A stretch of DNA of 42,698 bases from an uncultured Veillonellaceae bacterium. Its GTDB lineage: Bacteria > Bacillota > Negativicutes > Selenomonadales > Selenomonadaceae. The first letter of the stretch is position 1. The number at the start of each line of letters is the position of its first letter. The position numbers were made by a program, and so were the translations under genes. Positions 40,570-42,698 of the stretch are shown one piece after another. The notes beneath the pieces are model-generated. The model was not told where the DNA came from, ran no database searches, and saw only the letters and a program-made list of their open reading frames with translations. The stretch spans positions 1-42,698 of the forward strand of contig ONCF01000003.1 in NCBI GenBank assembly GCA_900316275.1. The letters run 5' to 3'.

Positions 40570-40989
40570 ATGAAGTATGAATTTACCAATGATTACCTGA
40601 CCGGCATCGAGGCCATCGACCAGGAGCATGCGCACCTTTTCGAGCTGGCAAACCAGACGTATGATTTGCTGCACGACGAGCTCGTGACGGATAAGTACGA
40701 CAAGATTGTCGACCTCATCAATGAGCTGCGCGAGTATACGAAGACGCATTTTGCGCACGAAGAGGAGTATATGGCGCAGATTGGGTTCCAGCATATCTGG
40801 AGCGAGAAGCGCGCGCATAAAATGTTCGTGGCCAGGCTGGAGAGCGTCGATCTCAAGAAAGTCGACGAAAATCAGGACCAGTACATCGATGATTTGCTGG
40901 ATTTCCTCGCCAAATGGCTCACGGCGCACATCAAATTCGCCGACAAGCGCATCGCCGACCCGGCGAAGGCCGCCAATCCACCGCAGTAA
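40570..40989 (+). CDS. Bacteriohemerythrin
   Basis: A 139-residue single-domain hemerythrin that binds oxygen at a diiron centre. The iron ligands are visible in AIDQEHAHLFEL (first His, residues about 16-27), HFAHEEEYM (His and Glu, about 58-66), RAHKMF (His, about 80) and FLAKWLTAHIKFADKRI (His and Asp near 118-124). Length and order match stand-alone bacterial hemerythrins. In an anaerobe it may scavenge oxygen or sense it. ATG 40570 is preceded by GGGAG. It is closed by a strong terminator and faces a small gene on the opposite strand. Confidence 0.92.
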   Translation: MKYEFTNDYLTGIEAIDQEHAHLFELANQTYDLLHDELVTDKYDKIVDLINELREYTKTHFAHEEEYMAQIGFQHIWSEKRAHKMFVARLESVDLKKVDENQDQYIDDLLDFLAKWLTAHIKFADKRIADPAKAANPPQ

Positions 40990-40993
40990 AACG

Positions 40994-41038
40994 AACGGGC
41001 TGGTGTCCTGCTATACCGCAGGCACCAGCCCGTTTTTT
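40994..41038 (+). terminator. Terminator of the bacteriohemerythrin gene
   Basis: AACGGGCTGGTG pairs with CACCAGCCCGTT (12 bp) around an inner CCTGC/GCAGG helix, then TTTTTT. Confidence 0.93.
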
Positions 41039-41082
41039 GCACAGTGGCACAAAATACTAAATTAACGCACAATACTCCACTG

Positions 41083-41343
41083 TTAGTAGATATGATATTC
41101 CTTCCAGGGTATCTGGTCGAGGCGGATGGTCTTGAGGAAGTCGACGATATCCTTGCGGCCGTAGAAATGCGGCGTGCCGGAGCTGTCCTGGCTCATGAGG
41201 ATGATGGGCATGTTCGGGAAATATACTGAGAGTGCCTGACGCATCTGCGTGATGCGCACGGTGTACTGTGTGACGCTCTGGCGGACGGCCACGATGGCGA
41301 ACGTCACGCCCTGTTCGATGATGACGGCACCGTGAATAGTCAT
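41083..41343 (-). CDS. Hypothetical small protein
   Basis: An 86-residue soluble protein beginning MTIHGAVIIEQGVTFAIVAV and ending DFLKTIRLDQIPWKEYHIY. The alternating hydrophobic strands (VIIEQGVTFAIVAV; MPIILMSQDS) and a closing helix suggest a compact alpha/beta fold. I do not recognise the family. ATG at 41343 has AGGAGG eight bases upstream, and a near-consensus minus-strand promoter lies further upstream, so it is almost certainly expressed. It sits alone between the bacteriohemerythrin and the thrS leader. Confidence 0.75.
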   Translation of the reverse strand: MTIHGAVIIEQGVTFAIVAVRQSVTQYTVRITQMRQALSVYFPNMPIILMSQDSSGTPHFYGRKDIVDFLKTIRLDQIPWKEYHIY

Positions 41344-41382
41344 GCTGGTGCCTCCTTTCTGCTGCTACCTGCTGATGCCTTG

Positions 41383-41412
41383 ATTTTAGCAAAGTTGTCA
41401 GGGGAAAAGCAA
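41383..41412 (-). promoter_or_regulatory. Promoter of the 86-residue protein gene
   Basis: Minus strand TTGCTT (41412-41407), 18-base spacer, extended -10 TGCTAAAAT (TAAAAT at 41388-41383). Confidence 0.65.
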
Positions 41413-41463
41413 GCGCATAAAGTGTGCAGTAAAATACAATGCTGTTTTTTTGTCGTTGCAGGG

Positions 41464-41492
41464 TTGACAGTGGACAGGGTACGGCCTATAAT
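41464..41492 (+). promoter_or_regulatory. Consensus promoter of thrS
   Basis: TTGACA (41464-41469), exactly 17 bases, TATAAT (41487-41492): perfect consensus. Start expected near 41499, at the head of the T-box. Confidence 0.92.
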
Positions 41493-41498
41493 GAGGCC

Positions 41499-41793
41499 AT
41501 AGTTCGATAACAGGAAATGCTTTGACAAAGACATGGCGTCATGGCGACTACCGTCAGAGAGGGCCGCAGAGGTGCTGCGTATATCGGCACCGGTGCTGTG
41601 AGCGGCCTCGGCCTAGCGTGACGTTACCCCTTTCGAGCAGCTGTGACGAAGGCCGCACCCGTGTGGTGCAGGCTGGTAGGCGCAGTCGGAACACACTCCG
41701 TTAACAAGACACAAGCGGTCAGGCGTATGCCTGGCAAGCAGGGTGGAACCACGAAGCAGCAGCCTCGTCCCTATATTGGGACGGGGTTTTTTG
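41499..41793 (+). promoter_or_regulatory. T-box riboswitch controlling thrS
   Basis: AGAGAG with a following GGTG loop marks stem I, the T-box AGCAGGGTGGAACCACG is at 41737-41753, and the terminator CCTCGTCCC/GGGACGGGG with a TTTTTT run is at 41763-41793. The TGGA of the T-box would pair with a UCCA tRNA end, matching a U discriminator as in tRNA-Thr of Firmicutes. The specifier codon is not clear: ACG (41621-41623) and ACC (41626-41628) are candidates in the 3' side of stem I. Uncharged tRNA-Thr should raise thrS expression. Confidence 0.92.
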
Positions 41794-41890
41794 TGTATTA
41801 TCCATGATGGCAGCCGGCAGGCGTTCCCTGCGCGAGTAGCCGGCGGCAAGGGAGTACATCTCCCGTCATACTCTGAGGAGGGTATATACT

Positions 41891-42698
41891 ATGTTGAAAA
41901 TCACGCTCAAAGATGGTGCGGTGCGCGAGGTCGCCGAGGGCACGACGCTGCAGGACTTTGTGAAGTCTGTCAGCAACAGCCTCGCGAAGAAGGTGCTCGT
42001 CGGCAAAATCGACGGTGAGGTGCGTGACCTCATGACGCCGCTGACACAGGATGCCACGGTCGAGTTCCTCACATTCGAGGATGCAGACGGCCGCTGGGCA
42101 CTGCGTCATACGGCGTCGCACGTGCTCGCGCAGGCCATCAAGCGTCTGTACAAGGACCAGAACGTGCAGCTGGCCATCGGCCCGGCCATCGACAACGGTT
42201 TCTACTACGATATCGACATGGACCGTCAGCTCAGTGAGAGCGACCTCGCCGACATCGAGAAGGAAATGAAGAAAATCGTCAAGGAGAACCTGCCGCTCGT
42301 GCGCAAGGAAGTCTCCCGCGACGAGGCGCTGAAAATGTTCCGCGACCTCGGCGAGAACTACAAGGTCGAGCTCATCAACGACCTGCCCGAGGGCGAGCAG
42401 ATTACGCTCTACACGCAGGGCGAGTTCACGGACCTCTGCGCCGGCCCGCACGTGGTCAGCACGGGCAAGGTCAAGGCGCTGAAGCTCATGAGCATCGCGG
42501 GTGCCTACTGGCGTGGCGACGAGCACAACAAGATGCTGCAGCGCATCTACGGCACGGCCTTTGAGAAACAGGCCGACCTCGACGCCTATCTGCATATGCT
42601 GGAGGAGGCGAAGAAGCGCGACCACCGCAAGCTCGGCAAGCAGCTCGACCTGTTCTCTCTGCACGGGGAGGGTCCGGGCTTCCCGTTCTTCCACCCGA
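41891..42698 (+). CDS. thrS: Threonyl-tRNA synthetase, N-terminal part (cut by window end)
   Basis: The first 269 residues of ThrRS; the gene continues past the window. The N-terminal TGS domain (about 1-60, MLKITLKDGAVREVAEGTTL...) is followed by the second additional editing domain with RHTASHVLAQAIKRL (zinc-hydrolase histidines) near 76-90 and FTDLCAGPHV near 178-187, the conserved Cys/His site that clears Ser-tRNA-Thr. The end reads KLGKQLDLFSLHGEGPGFPF, the start of the class II core. ATG 41891 follows AGGAGG; the leader is a T-box. No stop is reached, which is why it is partial. Confidence 0.97.
   Translation, partial: MLKITLKDGAVREVAEGTTLQDFVKSVSNSLAKKVLVGKIDGEVRDLMTPLTQDATVEFLTFEDADGRWALRHTASHVLAQAIKRLYKDQNVQLAIGPAIDNGFYYDIDMDRQLSESDLADIEKEMKKIVKENLPLVRKEVSRDEALKMFRDLGENYKVELINDLPEGEQITLYTQGEFTDLCAGPHVVSTGKVKALKLMSIAGAYWRGDEHNKMLQRIYGTAFEKQADLDAYLHMLEEAKKRDHRKLGKQLDLFSLHGEGPGFPFFHP

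Overview
The window looks like chromosome from a diderm Firmicute, most likely a Negativicutes member (Selenomonadaceae-like, for example Selenomonas/Mitsuokella/Megamonas). Two tRNA-sensing T-box leaders and Gram-positive style AGGAGG ribosome binding sites point to Firmicutes. A phosphoethanolamine transferase, an ArnT-type lipid glycosyltransferase and an amino-sugar deacetylase point to an LPS outer membrane. Most of the DNA is GC-rich, so many long open frames antisense to real genes are only shadows. I could not run any database search; family names come from motifs read in the sequence.

Layout. 1-3350: a MarR regulator, a decayed DeoR-type regulator fragment, then a MarR-led four-gene redox operon (MarR, flavin/PNPOx-like protein, cupin, Old Yellow Enzyme reductase) with paired palindromic operator candidates and a strong terminator. 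3355-6200: a hypothetical helical-repeat protein, a phosphoethanolamine transferase, and tRNA-Ala(GGC) with a perfect consensus promoter. 6292-8684: pilT and pilC homologues. 8701-12807: a promoter, then GtrA, an ArnT-like transferase, a GT2 glycosyltransferase and a ChbG/HpnK/NaxD-like deacetylase, the gene set expected for moving a deacetylated hexosamine onto lipid A. 12826-23392: mostly single genes (Ser/Ala-rich protein, MqnA, tandem-sensor diguanylate cyclase, polysaccharide deacetylase, TmcAL, nucleoside kinase, Na+/alanine-type symporter).

23638-30394: housekeeping and amino-acid genes: ACT plus UPF0210 pair, endonuclease III, an N-acetylglutamate-synthase-like GNAT, then a T-box with an apparent UAC (Tyr) specifier ahead of aroF-tyrA, so tyrosine starvation should switch on tyrosine synthesis; then UPF0158, uridine kinase and a small membrane protein. 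30556-33864: a very large BvgS-like hybrid histidine kinase, followed by a bidirectional terminator and an unexplained imperfect palindrome of about 210 bp.

34134-37756 (minus strand) is the most unusual locus: a tightly coupled operon of hypE and two different nitrogenase-component-1-like proteins, with no NifH-like reductase and no other hyp gene in the window. The window ends with a metallo-beta-lactamase/beta-CASP protein, small membrane and secreted proteins, a bacteriohemerythrin, and a T-box-controlled thrS that runs off the end.
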